From Marivivens donghaensis (GTDB taxonomy: Bacteria > Pseudomonadota > Alphaproteobacteria > Rhodobacterales > Rhodobacteraceae), in contig NZ_JAUFRA010000005.1 of the NCBI RefSeq assembly GCF_030410045.1, forward strand, positions 496,001 through 560,000: a stretch of DNA of 64,000 nt, in the 5' to 3' direction. A model generated the notes under the pieces. That model made no database searches. It was given only the letters and a program-made list of their open reading frames with translations, and had not been told where the DNA came from. This document shows, piece after piece, positions 8,890 through 17,955 of the stretch (positions are counted from its first letter, which is position 1; each line of letters opens with the position of its first letter). A program made the position numbers and the translations under genes.

Positions 8890-10046
8890 CGAACGGCCTC
8901 TAGGATTGAACAGTAGTTCGCAACGCCCGAGCCACCCATGTTAAACACACAGGCCAGTTCCGCACCTTCCAGCTGAACGCCACCTGCCTGCCCCGTGACC
9001 TGTTGCGCAGTAAGGACATGCATCGACACGCCCGTTGCGCCAACGGGATGCCCTTTGGCCTTTAGCCCGCCCGACAGGTTGATCGGAAGACGGCCACCAC
9101 GCAGGGTCGCGCCCTCAGTCACCAGGCTGGCCCCTTTGCCTTTTTCGGCAAGGCCCATCGCCTCGTAGATCATCAGTTCCGCGATGGTGAAACAATCATG
9201 GACTTCAGCCAGATCGAGATCATCAACGGTGATCCCCGCCATTTCATATGCGGTTTCAAAGGTGCGCCGCGCGGCGGTCAATTCGGTCATATCGCGCCGC
9301 GACATTGGCAGAAAATCGTTCAACTGCACGGCAGCGCGAAATCCCGCAACATGGTCGAAATCCGCCGTCATATCGTCTGCCACCATCACCAGCGCCGCTG
9401 CGCCATCGCTGATCAGCGAACAATCGGTGAGCCGAAGCGGGGCCGCGATCATCGGGTTCTTTTCACTGACCTCATTGCAGAAATCAAATGTCACCTCGCG
9501 CTGCAGGTGGGCCAGCGGATTGCTCAGAGCGTTTTCATGGTTTTTCACCGCGATCCGCGCAAGCGGTTCGGATTGATCACCAAAGGCATCAAAATATCCC
9601 GCGGCGATACGGCCAAAGATCAGCGGGAAACTCACGCCTGCTTCTTCGGCGGAATAGGATGCACCAGCGAGGGCCGCCGTCACGCCTTTGGTGTCGAGTT
9701 CGGTCATCTTTTCGACGCCGATCACCAAGACACAGCGCGCGTCACCAGCGCGGATCGCATTGCGCGCCGCATAGACCGCGGCAGATCCCGACGCGCAGGC
9801 GTTCTCCACGCGGGTCGCTGGTTTAAACCGCAATCCGTCATCCATCCCCAACACGAGCGAGGCGGCAAAGGCGTCAGGCACCATGCTGTTGTTAAAATGA
9901 CCGAGCCAAATCGCGTCGATATCGTTCGGCGTGAGACCTGCGCTTTTGATCGCCTCAGACGCCGCCTGCTGGATTAACGCCTCTAGGCTCTTGTCACGAT
10001 GCACGCCAAATTTGGTGTGCCCCCAGCCAACTATTCTTGCGTCCAT
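8886..10046 (-). CDS. Thiolase-family acetyl-CoA acyltransferase
   Basis: 386-residue thiolase/SCP-x-type enzyme. The nucleophile is Cys84 in ENACASGSAAV and the C-terminal GHPVGATG motif supplies the active-site His; both are typical of the lipid-transfer-type acetyl-CoA acetyltransferases. The reading frame is open to 10274, but that extension runs into the divergent regulator gene; the ATG at 10046 has a perfect GGAGG five bases upstream and begins with the family-typical RIVGWGHTKFG. It is the first gene of the operon with the acyl-CoA synthetase and bdhA, and is 83 bp from the divergent PAS-LuxR regulator. Confidence 0.85.
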   Translation of the reverse strand: MDARIVGWGHTKFGVHRDKSLEALIQQAASEAIKSAGLTPNDIDAIWLGHFNNSMVPDAFAASLVLGMDDGLRFKPATRVENACASGSAAVYAARNAIRAGDARCVLVIGVEKMTELDTKGVTAALAGASYSAEEAGVSFPLIFGRIAAGYFDAFGDQSEPLARIAVKNHENALSNPLAHLQREVTFDFCNEVSEKNPMIAAPLRLTDCSLISDGAAALVMVADDMTADFDHVAGFRAAVQLNDFLPMSRRDMTELTAARRTFETAYEMAGITVDDLDLAEVHDCFTIAELMIYEAMGLAEKGKGASLVTEGATLRGGRLPINLSGGLKAKGHPVGATGVSMHVLTAQQVTGQAGGVQLEGAELACVFNMGGSGVANYCSILEAVR

Positions 10047-10129
10047 ACTTGCCTCCATTCCCTTTCCATCGGAATACTCCAGCGGGTCGGGCCGCGCGAT
10101 CCGTGAAACTACGTAACGGGTGACAAGAG

Positions 10130-10678
10130 ATGGACAGGTTTGCCGCACTAGCCTTTGAGAGCGCGCCAGTCGGTTTGATCTACGCCGAGGATCGCGTGAT
10201 CCAGCGCTGCAACGCCCGCTTTTGCGAAATGTTCGGATTTGCGGCCTCCGAACTTCAGGGGCATTCACTGTCAAAACTGTATCCCTCGTCAGAGGAATTT
10301 CAGCGCATTGGCCAGATCGGCGCCGAAAAGATGCGCGGGCTGGGGCGCTATGCCGACGAACGCATCATGCGTCGCAAGGATGGCAGCCTGTTTTGGTGTC
10401 GTGTTCGGGGGCAGTCGCTCGACCTTGATCAGCCCTTTGCAAAATCGGTGTGGAGCTTTGCAGACATTTCGGACAATCGCCCTGTGACCGAACTCACGCG
10501 CCGCGAACGACAGGTGGCGCAGATGCTGGCCGAGGGACTAACGTCCAAGGAAATCGCGCGTCGCCTAGAGATCAGCCCTCGCACTGTCGAAGTTTACCGC
10601 GCAAAGCTCATGGACAAATTCGGTGCCCGCAACGGGTTGGAGCTCGTTGCGCATCTCGCGGGTATTCCGATCGCCTAG
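10130..10678 (+). CDS. PAS-domain LuxR-type transcriptional regulator
   Basis: 182 residues. Residues about 5-115 form a PAS sensor (FESAPVGLIYAED, then RRKDGSLFWCRVRG), and about 120-180 a LuxR/NarL helix-turn-helix (LTRRERQVAQMLAEGL, SKEIARRLEISPRTVEVYR). No receiver domain is present, so it probably senses a small molecule or redox state directly. Similar single PAS-LuxR proteins control acyl-CoA and alcohol metabolism in other proteobacteria. It is divergent from the thiolase operon, which is its most likely target. Confidence 0.82.
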   Translation: MDRFAALAFESAPVGLIYAEDRVIQRCNARFCEMFGFAASELQGHSLSKLYPSSEEFQRIGQIGAEKMRGLGRYADERIMRRKDGSLFWCRVRGQSLDLDQPFAKSVWSFADISDNRPVTELTRRERQVAQMLAEGLTSKEIARRLEISPRTVEVYRAKLMDKFGARNGLELVAHLAGIPIA

Positions 10679-10953
10679 ACCGCGCTTATCGTCGCTGCGA
10701 CCGCGCGTTTCCATGCTGCGTAACGTCGGTCTCTGACCGTGTCCTCCATCGCGGGTTCGAAACGAGCATCGACCTTCCAGCGGCGCGCGAAGGTGTCCTG
10801 TTCGGGATAGAACCCGACGGACTGCCCAGCCAGGCGCCTATAGGTCGTGATCTTACCCCCAAACGTCAGCCGAACGCCAACGGCCCCACCGCCAACCTTC
10901 TGCAAATCCTGAAGCGATGTCTTCATCCCAAACGCAGCTACGGCCGCAATCAA
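10675..10953 (-). pseudogene. Fused remnant of glpD and glpK
   Basis: A 92-codon open frame that joins two unrelated protein pieces. The middle contains FGGKITTYRRLA, the signature of aerobic glycerol-3-phosphate dehydrogenase GlpD. Directly after it the frame continues with GQSVGFYP, then WKVDARFEP and YAAWKRAV, which is the C-terminal tail of glycerol kinase GlpK. The simplest reading is an in-frame deletion that removed the 3' part of glpD and most of glpK of a former glpD-glpK operon. The product lacks both active sites and is unlikely to function. Confidence 0.65.
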
Positions 10954-11190
10954 ACACGCACGTGCCTTTGCCGAGTAGGCGGGCGTTAAAACTATCGTGA
11001 ATTCAGAGACTTAAAGGCGAAACAGAAAAAGCTGCCAACTTTGCGCCTCGATCCCACCCAAAAACAACACATCGGTGTTCAGGATGAAAGGCGCTAGTCG
11101 TGCAGCTTCTGTAATGTTCTACATCGACGTCTTTCGACGAATGCAGCAACCTTGGATAGACGCACCCAACTCGGCGCGAACCAGCCTAGC

Positions 11191-11391
11191 TTAGCCGAGC
11201 ATTTGAGCCCGTTTGCGAGCCAGTTTACGCTGACGGCTGATCGCTTCCTTCTGCTCGCGCGCTTTGCGGATGGAAGGTTTCTCGAAATACTCTTTCAGAC
11301 GCATTTCGCGATAAACCCCTTCACGCTGGAGCTTTTTCTTTAACACACGCAACGCTTGCTCGACATTATTGTCGCGAACCGAAACTTCCAT
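11191..11391 (-). CDS. rpsU: 30S ribosomal protein S21
   Basis: 66-residue basic protein with the family pattern: VSVRDNNVEQALRVLKKKLQ at the N-terminus, then REMRLKEYFEKPS and a strongly basic tail (RKAREQKEAISRQRKLARKRA). S21 sits on the platform of the small subunit near the anti-Shine-Dalgarno sequence and helps initiation. It is monocistronic here. Confidence 0.95.
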   Translation of the reverse strand: MEVSVRDNNVEQALRVLKKKLQREGVYREMRLKEYFEKPSIRKAREQKEAISRQRKLARKRAQMLG

Positions 11392-11606
11392 CTTTTTCCT
11401 GCTATGTTTGCAAAGAGAACTTTGGCGCAGCTTGCAGAGAGCGAGGAAGATTTCAAATGAAATCGACAGAATACTCCATTAGGATATGCTTTTGATGGGG
11501 TCAGTCGGTCATTTTTGCCTCACCCCGCGACCAAACGCAGCTAGTTGGCCCCTACACATTACATTTTCATTATATTATATGTGGCAAAAATTCATGAGGA
11601 TGAACG

Positions 11607-12047
11607 ATGAATCGCAGAGTTTTCTTGGGCGCCGCCGTCATTTCAACCGCCGCAATCGGATTCGGGCTGTATCAACCTGAGGCTCACGCCGAAAACCTCA
11701 CGCTAGAAGCGCTCAGTGGTCAGGCGCTTGCCACATCTGAGGACACATTGCTCGTCGACATTCGGCGCCCCGAAGAATGGAAGCAAACAGGCGTGATTGA
11801 GGGCGCTCTGCTCGTCACCTACACCGACCCGCAATCGTTCCTTCAAGCCGTTCAACCACACCTTCGCGACGGGCAAAAGCTGGCGCTCGTGTGTCGATCA
11901 GGCAATCGCACATCCCAAGCCACGCGCCAGATCGCCCAATTGATCAACGGCCCCGTGATCGATGTCCAAGGCGGCATGAACCGCATCCTGCGCGAAGGCT
12001 ACACCCCAGTCGCCCCCACACGCGAACGCGGCTGTTCGACGTGTTAG
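11607..12047 (+). CDS. Exported rhodanese-like sulfurtransferase
   Basis: 146 residues. The N-terminus MNRRVFLGAAVISTAA is a signal peptide with a cleavage site after AHA near residue 28; only one clear Arg pair is present, so Sec or Tat export cannot be separated. The single rhodanese domain has the catalytic loop CRSGNRT (about residues 95-101) with the nucleophilic Cys, and DIRRPEEW as the early conserved motif. The protein ends in GCSTC, a CXXC-like pair that could be redox active. It probably handles reactive sulfur in the periplasm. Confidence 0.85.
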   Translation: MNRRVFLGAAVISTAAIGFGLYQPEAHAENLTLEALSGQALATSEDTLLVDIRRPEEWKQTGVIEGALLVTYTDPQSFLQAVQPHLRDGQKLALVCRSGNRTSQATRQIAQLINGPVIDVQGGMNRILREGYTPVAPTRERGCSTC

Positions 12048-12139
12048 GCTAGACGTCGCGTCGAAATCGAGAATTTGACACGCCGAATTAATATCGCACT
12101 ATGGCGACCTTGAAGTCAGCTTTCGCGACGTGAGCACTT

Positions 12140-13357
12140 ATGCCTGATCTTACCCCCAAACCTGATCACCACGAAATTATCGTCATCGGCGGTGGTGTCG
12201 TTGGAATGAGCATAGCCTTTCGCCTTGCCAAAGAAGGCAGAGAGGTCGCGCTTATCGAACCTAATGAATTGGGCATGGGTGCGTCTTACGGGAATGCTGG
12301 CACAATTGCAGATTATGCAACAATTCCAGTGGGTACGCCTAATGTGCTTCGCAATTTGCCCAGTCTGTTCTTTGACCGTAACAGCCCATTGTCTTTGCGT
12401 TATCAGACCTTGCCAAGCCTCGCGCCTTGGTTGATCGAGTTTTTCTACCAAAGCCTCCCCAAGCAAGCTGAAAACAATGCCCAGAGGATCGGCGCGCTCC
12501 TGAAAAACGCGAGCGACATGTGGCATGAACTTAGCCTCGAACTTGGCGCATCACATCATTTGCATCGGCGAGGATGCTTGTACCTTTATGAGTCAAACAA
12601 AGCCTTTGCCGCCGCAAAATACGACGAAAGGCTGCGGAGACAGAACGGCGTCGCGGTCGAAGTCATAACCGCCGACGAGGTCTTGCGCCTCGAACCCAAT
12701 TTACAGCCCTTTGAGGGCGGCGCTCATTTCTTTCCCGACGCAACGAGCATCGACAACCCTGGGGAAGTTATGAAGATTTTCGCCAAGAACTTGGTGGAAC
12801 GGGGAGTCACGATCTATCCGACGGCCGCGTATGCAATCGACGACAGTGACGGAACACGGATAAAGGTTCACTGCACAGACCACGTTCTTCAGGCCAATAA
12901 GGTGGTTGTGGCCGCGGGGGCGTTTTCGAAACCTTTGGCACGCTCGGCGGGCGATACTGTGCGCCTTGATACCGAACGCGGGTATCACTTGGAGTTCGAC
13001 ATGGATACGCCGCCGGTGACGCGGCCAGTATGCTCTGCCAAACGCGGCTTTTACGCCTCGCCAATGGTCGGACGATTGCGCATCGCTGGAACGGTCGAAT
13101 TGGGCGGACTTTCTTTGCCGCAGTCTGAACACCGACTAAAAATGCTAGAACGCGGAGCACGTGACATGTTTCCAGCCTTGGGGGTACCTAGTCGAACTTG
13201 GTTCGGGTTTCGCCCATCCATGCCGGATTCAGTCCCCGTTATCCGAGCCACAAAACACAACAAAAACGTGATCATGGCATTTGGACATGGCCACATCGGC
13301 GTCACTCTCGCACCCGCCACCGCCGCAATCGTGAGCGATTTGGTAAAACTGGGTTAA
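12140..13357 (+). CDS. FAD-dependent D-amino-acid dehydrogenase (DadA-like)
   Basis: 405-residue DAO-family flavoprotein. The dinucleotide-binding motif IVIGGGVVGMS is at residues 14-25, followed by the conserved MGASYGNAG that contacts the flavin; the C-terminal WFGFRPSMPDSVPVI and GHGHIGVTL match D-amino-acid dehydrogenases that pass electrons to the respiratory chain. The exact substrate (D-alanine, D-hydroxyproline, other) is open; a role with the hydroxyproline-type cluster further on would be speculation. It appears to be alone, with its own upstream region. Confidence 0.82.
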   Translation: MPDLTPKPDHHEIIVIGGGVVGMSIAFRLAKEGREVALIEPNELGMGASYGNAGTIADYATIPVGTPNVLRNLPSLFFDRNSPLSLRYQTLPSLAPWLIEFFYQSLPKQAENNAQRIGALLKNASDMWHELSLELGASHHLHRRGCLYLYESNKAFAAAKYDERLRRQNGVAVEVITADEVLRLEPNLQPFEGGAHFFPDATSIDNPGEVMKIFAKNLVERGVTIYPTAAYAIDDSDGTRIKVHCTDHVLQANKVVVAAGAFSKPLARSAGDTVRLDTERGYHLEFDMDTPPVTRPVCSAKRGFYASPMVGRLRIAGTVELGGLSLPQSEHRLKMLERGARDMFPALGVPSRTWFGFRPSMPDSVPVIRATKHNKNVIMAFGHGHIGVTLAPATAAIVSDLVKLG

Positions 13358-13397
13358 CCGTTGGTTCCGACTACCACACAGCAACATTGCTGACGCA

Positions 13398-13577
13398 TCA
13401 CAATCGTCGCGAATATCCCATCTCCTGCAGACTACGGAACTGAGGCCGCCAACTCGGTTTTCGCGCTGGATTGGCATACCACTCGCCAAGAGTTCCGATG
13501 CACAAGGTCTTAATATTCCCTCGGCTGTCGTGATTGCCGACTGGGCCAAAACCAAAGAATGTTGCTCCATTTGATTG
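13398..13577 (-). pseudogene. Fragment resembling a protein C-terminus, unidentified
   Basis: Sixty open codons with no start, bounded upstream by a stop. The translation (GATFFGFGPVGNHDSRGN, then GTLGEWYANPARKPSW and QEMGYSRRL) looks like real protein in composition and in the way it ends, but I cannot assign a family. It sits in an otherwise empty gap and is probably the 3' stump of a deleted gene. A chance open frame is not excluded. Confidence 0.3.
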
Positions 13578-13639
13578 CTACACCCTCGGATTGCCCTAAC
13601 TCAGACACAGAGAAGAAGTGGCAACGGGGAGTCCAAGCC

Positions 13640-14380
13640 GTGGGTGTAGTCATTATTATTGGTTCAGGACCTGGGGCACTTCAGTCAAGAGATTGGCGCC
13701 GCAGTTCGTCCCAAACCATCGTCGCGATCAACAATGCATGGCAAGTACGCCCCGATTGGGACTATCTCATTCATCCCGAGGATTTCCCGATAGACAGACG
13801 TCCACGATTATTTAAAACAGATCAAAAAACGATCTGCGCAAATGATTATGTACCTCTGCAAAACCAATTTGGTGGCTTTGTTTATGCTGGAGGCACTATG
13901 GCCTTCACCGCCGCTTACTGGGCGCTTGCCGCGCTCAAACCACGCGTTATAGCCATGATCGGTTGTGACATGGTTTATCCCCAGACCGGGCCAACGCATT
14001 TTTATGGCCAAGGAACGGCTGACCCATTGCGCGACGACATCACCCTGCGATCCCTTGAAGCAAAATCAGCGCGTCTTTTGGCACTCGCATCTCAGTCGAA
14101 CTGCGCCTTGGTAAACCTATCGAATGCTCCTACAAGCCGTCTGATTTATCCAAGAGCCGTTCATTCAAGCCTAAACTCTGTTCGACCTATCAGGTTTCAA
14201 AGCAGCCTTATTGAGCGTGCACTGAGCGCTGAAGCGCGCGCAAACTACATGGTGCCAAATGGACGATACTGGAAAGTCGCAGATCAATTTGATCCCAAGG
14301 TTATAGACCAAATTGATCAACTGTGGCTGGATGTCGCTGAACATATGATGCTTAACAACGACCTCTCAGAAGCAATATAA
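13640..14380 (+). CDS. Hypothetical protein, possibly DUF115/MptE- or glycosyltransferase-like
   Basis: 246 residues from a GTG at 13640, which has GGGGAG 8 bp upstream; the frame is open to an ATG at 13559 but that part has no recognisable content. The protein begins VGVVIIIGSGPGAL, a Rossmann-like strand-glycine loop, and has VAINNAWQVRP, HPEDFP, YAGGTMAFTAAYW and GCDMVYP. This order of a nucleotide-binding start plus a conserved Asp/Cys segment recalls DUF115/MptE-like proteins and some sialyl-type glycosyltransferases, but I do not recognise it with certainty. No operon partner. Confidence 0.55.
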   Translation: MGVVIIIGSGPGALQSRDWRRSSSQTIVAINNAWQVRPDWDYLIHPEDFPIDRRPRLFKTDQKTICANDYVPLQNQFGGFVYAGGTMAFTAAYWALAALKPRVIAMIGCDMVYPQTGPTHFYGQGTADPLRDDITLRSLEAKSARLLALASQSNCALVNLSNAPTSRLIYPRAVHSSLNSVRPIRFQSSLIERALSAEARANYMVPNGRYWKVADQFDPKVIDQIDQLWLDVAEHMMLNNDLSEAI

Positions 14381-14622
14381 AAGGTACTTTTCCGGACACT
14401 CACCCAGAAAAAGACAACTGCCGTCGATCCAGCACAGGTCAAGGCTGCTGTCCCGCGATGCTTAAAGGGCCATCGCCGCGAGGGAATGTCGGCTTGTAAC
14501 GAGGCGATGACACTTGCCTTCATATGAAAAAGCGATCTCCTCGATCCTACGACCGTTGGCGAGTTCATTGAGATGGCGCAGGGATCATGTTGCGTTCGAT
14601 CAGCTCCGCACTTTGCACGGGC

Positions 14623-14856
14623 TCAGGAAGCGCAGGCTTCGACGATACAGGTCATAAGCCGCTCTTGCGTCTCATAGTGGTGAGCGCCCGCCAGCGTGTC
14701 GATGCGTCGGATGAGCGGGTCGTAGTCAAACACGAGCGCCATCTCGTCTCGCGGAACCATCACAAGATGTGAGGAAATGGTAAGTGTCAGATCCAGAATA
14801 TGAGCATCCGGCACAACGTCATCCGGACCGTAAGACCCGATCCGCACGGCGATCAT
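14623..14856 (-). CDS. Small conserved-looking protein coupled to the photolyase-like gene
   Basis: 77 residues, acidic, no membrane segment or known motif. Its ATG overlaps the stop codon of the photolyase-like gene by 4 bp (ATGA), the usual sign of translational coupling, which is the main argument that it is real. Function unknown. Confidence 0.5.
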   Translation of the reverse strand: MIAVRIGSYGPDDVVPDAHILDLTLTISSHLVMVPRDEMALVFDYDPLIRRIDTLAGAHHYETQERLMTCIVEACAS

Positions 14857-16070
14857 GCGAGACCTGCCTGTTCAAGGATACGTGGGATATTTTTCTTAAC
14901 CTTGAAGAAACCTGCAGTGGCGTGGGGCCAGATCGCCTTATCCCAATCGCGCTGCCACTCGCATAGCGTTATGCCATGCTTGACCAAAGATGGAGTGGCC
15001 GCATCCAGCCAATCTCGCAAAGGACCGCGCGTCACATACGGCGTAACGATCTGTGTTGCACCCGCATCCGCCGCCCATCGCGCCAAGCCGCTGGGATCGT
15101 TTGCTTGCATCTCTACTGAGGCAAACCCAGCGCGCGCAGCCGCATCTGCCAACGCACCATTCTCGAACTGAAGAACACGATTGGATACTGGCAAAGGGGA
15201 TCGCAGATGACCCGCCACAAGCGTAGCCACCGTTCGAATATCCAACGCAGAACTGTCGAAATCCTCGATCCGGCAATCCTCGTCCGTGATCAGCAGTGCA
15301 GTTGGGAGATCGGGTTTCGGTGACAGGACCGAACGCAGCGGCACGACTGGAGGCAGGCCGTCAGGCTCGGTTGCCTCAAGCCCTTGGGTTACCACCGCCA
15401 GATCACTGCGGCGCGGAGTAAACCGACCGGCTGTGAATGTTGCGATATTCTGCGTGTCGGCCGGATATGGCTTGCCACGCGTGTGCAGTCCTGCCACCCA
15501 GCGCCAGCTCAGCGTGTTTGAGGCGACATCACCATCAAGCAGGTTACGAAAAAAGAAATCCGCACCTAACCGCCATGGCAACCCAAGAGTAAATATCCAG
15601 ATCGAAGCGAACCACATCCGAGCGTGATTATGCAGATAGCCAGTCTCCACCAGTTCGGCTGCCCAAGCATCAAAGCACTCTAGTCCCGTTTGCCCAGACA
15701 TTGCACGGTCGACATCGCGGCGCATACGGCGGTCACGGTCAAGCACGGCAATATCAGCGTCCAGCCCCTTGCGATAACTGTCCCAGACCTGCGGTCGGTG
15801 TTCCAACCAGCCTTTGAAATAGCCGCGCCAGATCACCTCTTGCACAAACTTTTCCGCATCTTGCGGCCCATGGGCGGTTAACGCCGCTGAGACCGCATCC
15901 GCCTCCAGAACCAACCTGCGCCGAATATAGCGGGATAAAACCGAAACTGCTTTGTGTGCGCCTGGGCCATGATCCGTATTGCGGCCATTGGCGTATCGAC
16001 GCCCCATTCGAGGCCCAAAAGCCGCTAAGAGCTCTTCGCCAGCGGTGCGGGTCGGGATTAAGTCTGTCAT
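14853..16070 (-). CDS. Cryptochrome/photolyase-family FAD-binding protein with swapped domain order
   Basis: 405 residues from the ATG at 16070; the open frame upstream has no homologous content. Residues about 40-230 contain the photolyase FAD-binding helical domain: a kept GxHKAVSVLSRYIRRRL start, WRGYFKGW, ETGYLHNHARMWFASIW and GDVASNTLSWRWVAG, all flavin-contacting motifs. The N-terminal alpha/beta antenna domain usual in photolyases is absent from the front; instead residues about 255-405 look like such an alpha/beta domain placed at the C-terminus (TALLITDEDC, DAGATQIVTPYVTRGP). Function could be photorepair or signalling. A small coupled gene follows. Confidence 0.75.
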   Translation of the reverse strand: MTDLIPTRTAGEELLAAFGPRMGRRYANGRNTDHGPGAHKAVSVLSRYIRRRLVLEADAVSAALTAHGPQDAEKFVQEVIWRGYFKGWLEHRPQVWDSYRKGLDADIAVLDRDRRMRRDVDRAMSGQTGLECFDAWAAELVETGYLHNHARMWFASIWIFTLGLPWRLGADFFFRNLLDGDVASNTLSWRWVAGLHTRGKPYPADTQNIATFTAGRFTPRRSDLAVVTQGLEATEPDGLPPVVPLRSVLSPKPDLPTALLITDEDCRIEDFDSSALDIRTVATLVAGHLRSPLPVSNRVLQFENGALADAAARAGFASVEMQANDPSGLARWAADAGATQIVTPYVTRGPLRDWLDAATPSLVKHGITLCEWQRDWDKAIWPHATAGFFKVKKNIPRILEQAGLA

Positions 16071-16470
16071 TGTTTCGATCTCATATTGTCCTCTGAGTGA
16101 CCTAACGCGCGGTCGCCAGAGTTCAACTCGGCCGAAACACCCGAAATGATCAACAACCACGCCGCCTTGGGGTTGTTCTATTCGCACCGAGAAGCAGTTC
16201 AACCTGCTACAGCGGTGGCGCGGCCTTCCGCGCCAACCCACTGAAAGGGATGTACTTTTTAGATCCGTCTCGATTTCGCCGAAGGACGGGTAGAAAGAGA
16301 CGCGAAGCGTCCAAAGACCGATATCAGCCAGATCGCCAGTCTTCGAAAGTTGGATTGCTCCGATAAACTTGGTTGAAACAAAAACGGCCCCGTAGGCGAC
16401 CTGATCCCGTGATTGCAATGTGCAAGCGACGGTGCTGTCAGCCCTATCCGAACTGGATTTAATCTATCCG

Positions 16471-16778
16471 CTCTCCACAACCTATCTGGAGGCACACCGC
16501 AGAGCCTCAAGCCTGTGGCCGAAAAAGGGGAGTCGACGTCTAAATGATCAGACAAAGGGTGGCAAGAACACCAAACTGCATGCTGTCACGGACACGAGCG
16601 GACGCCCGATCCGTTGCTTCATCACAACTGGCCAGGTCAGCGATTATACTGGTGCAACGGCTATACGAGCAGTCTACCGGATGCTGAACGGCTAGTGGCT
16701 GATCGAGATTTTGATGAGGGATTGTGGCGGAAGCGGTGAGAGCCGCCAGCAATTCACACCCAAATTAAACCAAACACA
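16471..16778 (+). pseudogene. IS5-family transposase remnant (frameshifted)
   Basis: The frame ending at 16695 encodes STTYLEAHRRASSL, then KGGKNTKLHAVTDTSGRP and TTGQVSDYTGA, the core of IS5-group transposases. Near 16670 the homology moves to another frame (LPDAERLVADRDFDEG), and it appears to change frame again after 16725 (EAVRAA). The N-terminus and both ends of the element are missing. It is inactive. Confidence 0.75.
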
Positions 16779-16927
16779 ATCAATTACTTAGAAAACAATC
16801 GCCCAAACCGTAACGCAAAATGTGTAGCAAAATGTGTAGCAAATTTTAGCGACCTACAGATCACTCAGAACCCCATTACTGAAGCAGTTTGAGGGGCTCT
16901 ACGACAAGAGCATTCCCGATATAGAAC

Positions 16928-17106
16928 GAGGGAGCCCGTAGGAGAATGGTGACGCCGAAAGCTCTAAAGGCAGGGACCGCGACGAGCTTTTGAATGACGA
17001 AGTCTTCTACACTTTATGAGAAGCCCACATCATCATTGAACAGAGGAGGCAGCACTACAACATAATGATACCGCAGAGCTTTAGGATATCATCCACCCGC
17101 TCTTGA
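16928..17106 (+). pseudogene. IS3-family OrfB transposase remnant
   Basis: A degenerate stretch with two internal stops encodes GSP*ENGDAES, then RDELLNDEVFYTL and IIIEQRRQHYN, which matches the C-terminal DDE region of IS3 OrfB (GSPxENGxxES, RDELL, ARxxIExWRxHYN). Only the last 55-60 residues are recognisable. Confidence 0.65.
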
Positions 17107-17685
17107 AGCCATCCTACAGAAGGACCGTAGGCCCATTGGTTCACTCCAAACGGCAATCAATTCGAAATCGATCTCACCAATTTAGCAGACATTCTCAACG
17201 GTCGCTTTTAAGATCCCGACAACTCCATCGAGCATTCACAAAGAACGCCAGCAGGATGGATTGCGCGATGGATCATCACCTCACTTCCCCCACCTTCCCG
17301 AGCAATAAAGATAAGCTTTGAAGGGGGTAGTCATGGGGCTTTAAGGGTATGAAGTTGATGAGAACTCATGAGGACTATCGTCTTTAAGATTTTGATGGGG
17401 TCAGCGGGATTGTTGGGATTTCGATGAAACGCTGCCAGAAAAAAAAGAAACCGGCGATAGGAAATAAATTCCCGCCCCCAAAACCCATAGGATATCTCAC
17501 CTAGGGGGTCGTAAATTCGGCGGAAATGCGCAGTTCGGTATTGCATGCACCCTCCCGAAGAACCCACGATCGATTCATACCCTAAACTATTGATCGAAAA
17601 TCTAGAAAACAGAAAGACCCAGCACCCAACCAGCTAATGCCTTTGGGTATTGGGTCGATCTTGATCGCTCGTTTAAGCGGTTATT
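17107..17685. other. Gene-free stretch within the insertion-sequence graveyard
   Basis: About 580 bp with only short unconvincing open frames on both strands. It lies between the IS3 remnant and an alpha/beta-hydrolase fragment and is probably decayed mobile DNA. I see no RNA gene or clear regulatory site in it. Confidence 0.5.
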
Positions 17686-17955
17686 TCAGCAAACCATTTT
17701 TTCGAGGGCTTCCAAAAAGAACGGCCTGAAGCCGACTGGATGTTCACTCATCGGGAAGTGGCAGAGTTCATCCATCACGGTCAACGTAGAGCCCGGAATA
17801 GCCTTTGCAGTTCGCTTTGCGTCTTCTGGGGTACACGTCGGGTCATATGCGCCAAAGATGATATGAACAGGCGTTTTACTTGTATCAATCGACGGCAGCC
17901 GCGCAATCAGGCTATCATCTTTCGTGTAAAAGCTGAGGTCACCATCGAAGTCATC
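17686..17955 (-). pseudogene. Alpha/beta hydrolase, C-terminal fragment
   Basis: Eighty-nine codons without a start. The translation has the acid and histidine ends of an alpha/beta-hydrolase: HIIFGAYDPT (catalytic Asp loop) and MDELCHFPMSEHP (catalytic His loop), followed by a normal-looking C-terminus. The N-terminal two thirds, including the nucleophile elbow, are missing. Its 5' end meets the start of a TRAP permease on the other strand at about 17940-17955, so a rearrangement joined the two. Confidence 0.7.

Noticed and set aside
8886..10274. Long form of the thiolase gene beginning at 10274
   Set aside because: The extra 76 residues have no thiolase content, overlap the divergent regulator, and the internal ATG at 10046 has a perfect ribosome-binding site.
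14381..14622. TCCGGACA-like sequence suggesting an insertion-sequence end
   Set aside because: No matching inverted repeat and no transposase remnant that I can support nearby.
14853..16418. Long form of the photolyase-like gene beginning at 16418
   Set aside because: The upstream part is unlike any photolyase; the ATG at 16070 gives the expected N-terminus.
17103..17321. Short basic open frame in the IS graveyard
   Set aside because: No ribosome-binding site, no similarity, and composition unlike protein.
11490..17404. A 15-bp exact direct repeat (TTTTGATGGGGTCAG) at 11490-11504 and 17390-17404
   Set aside because: Chance repeats of this length are expected about once or twice in 64 kb, and neither copy adjoins a recognisable element end.
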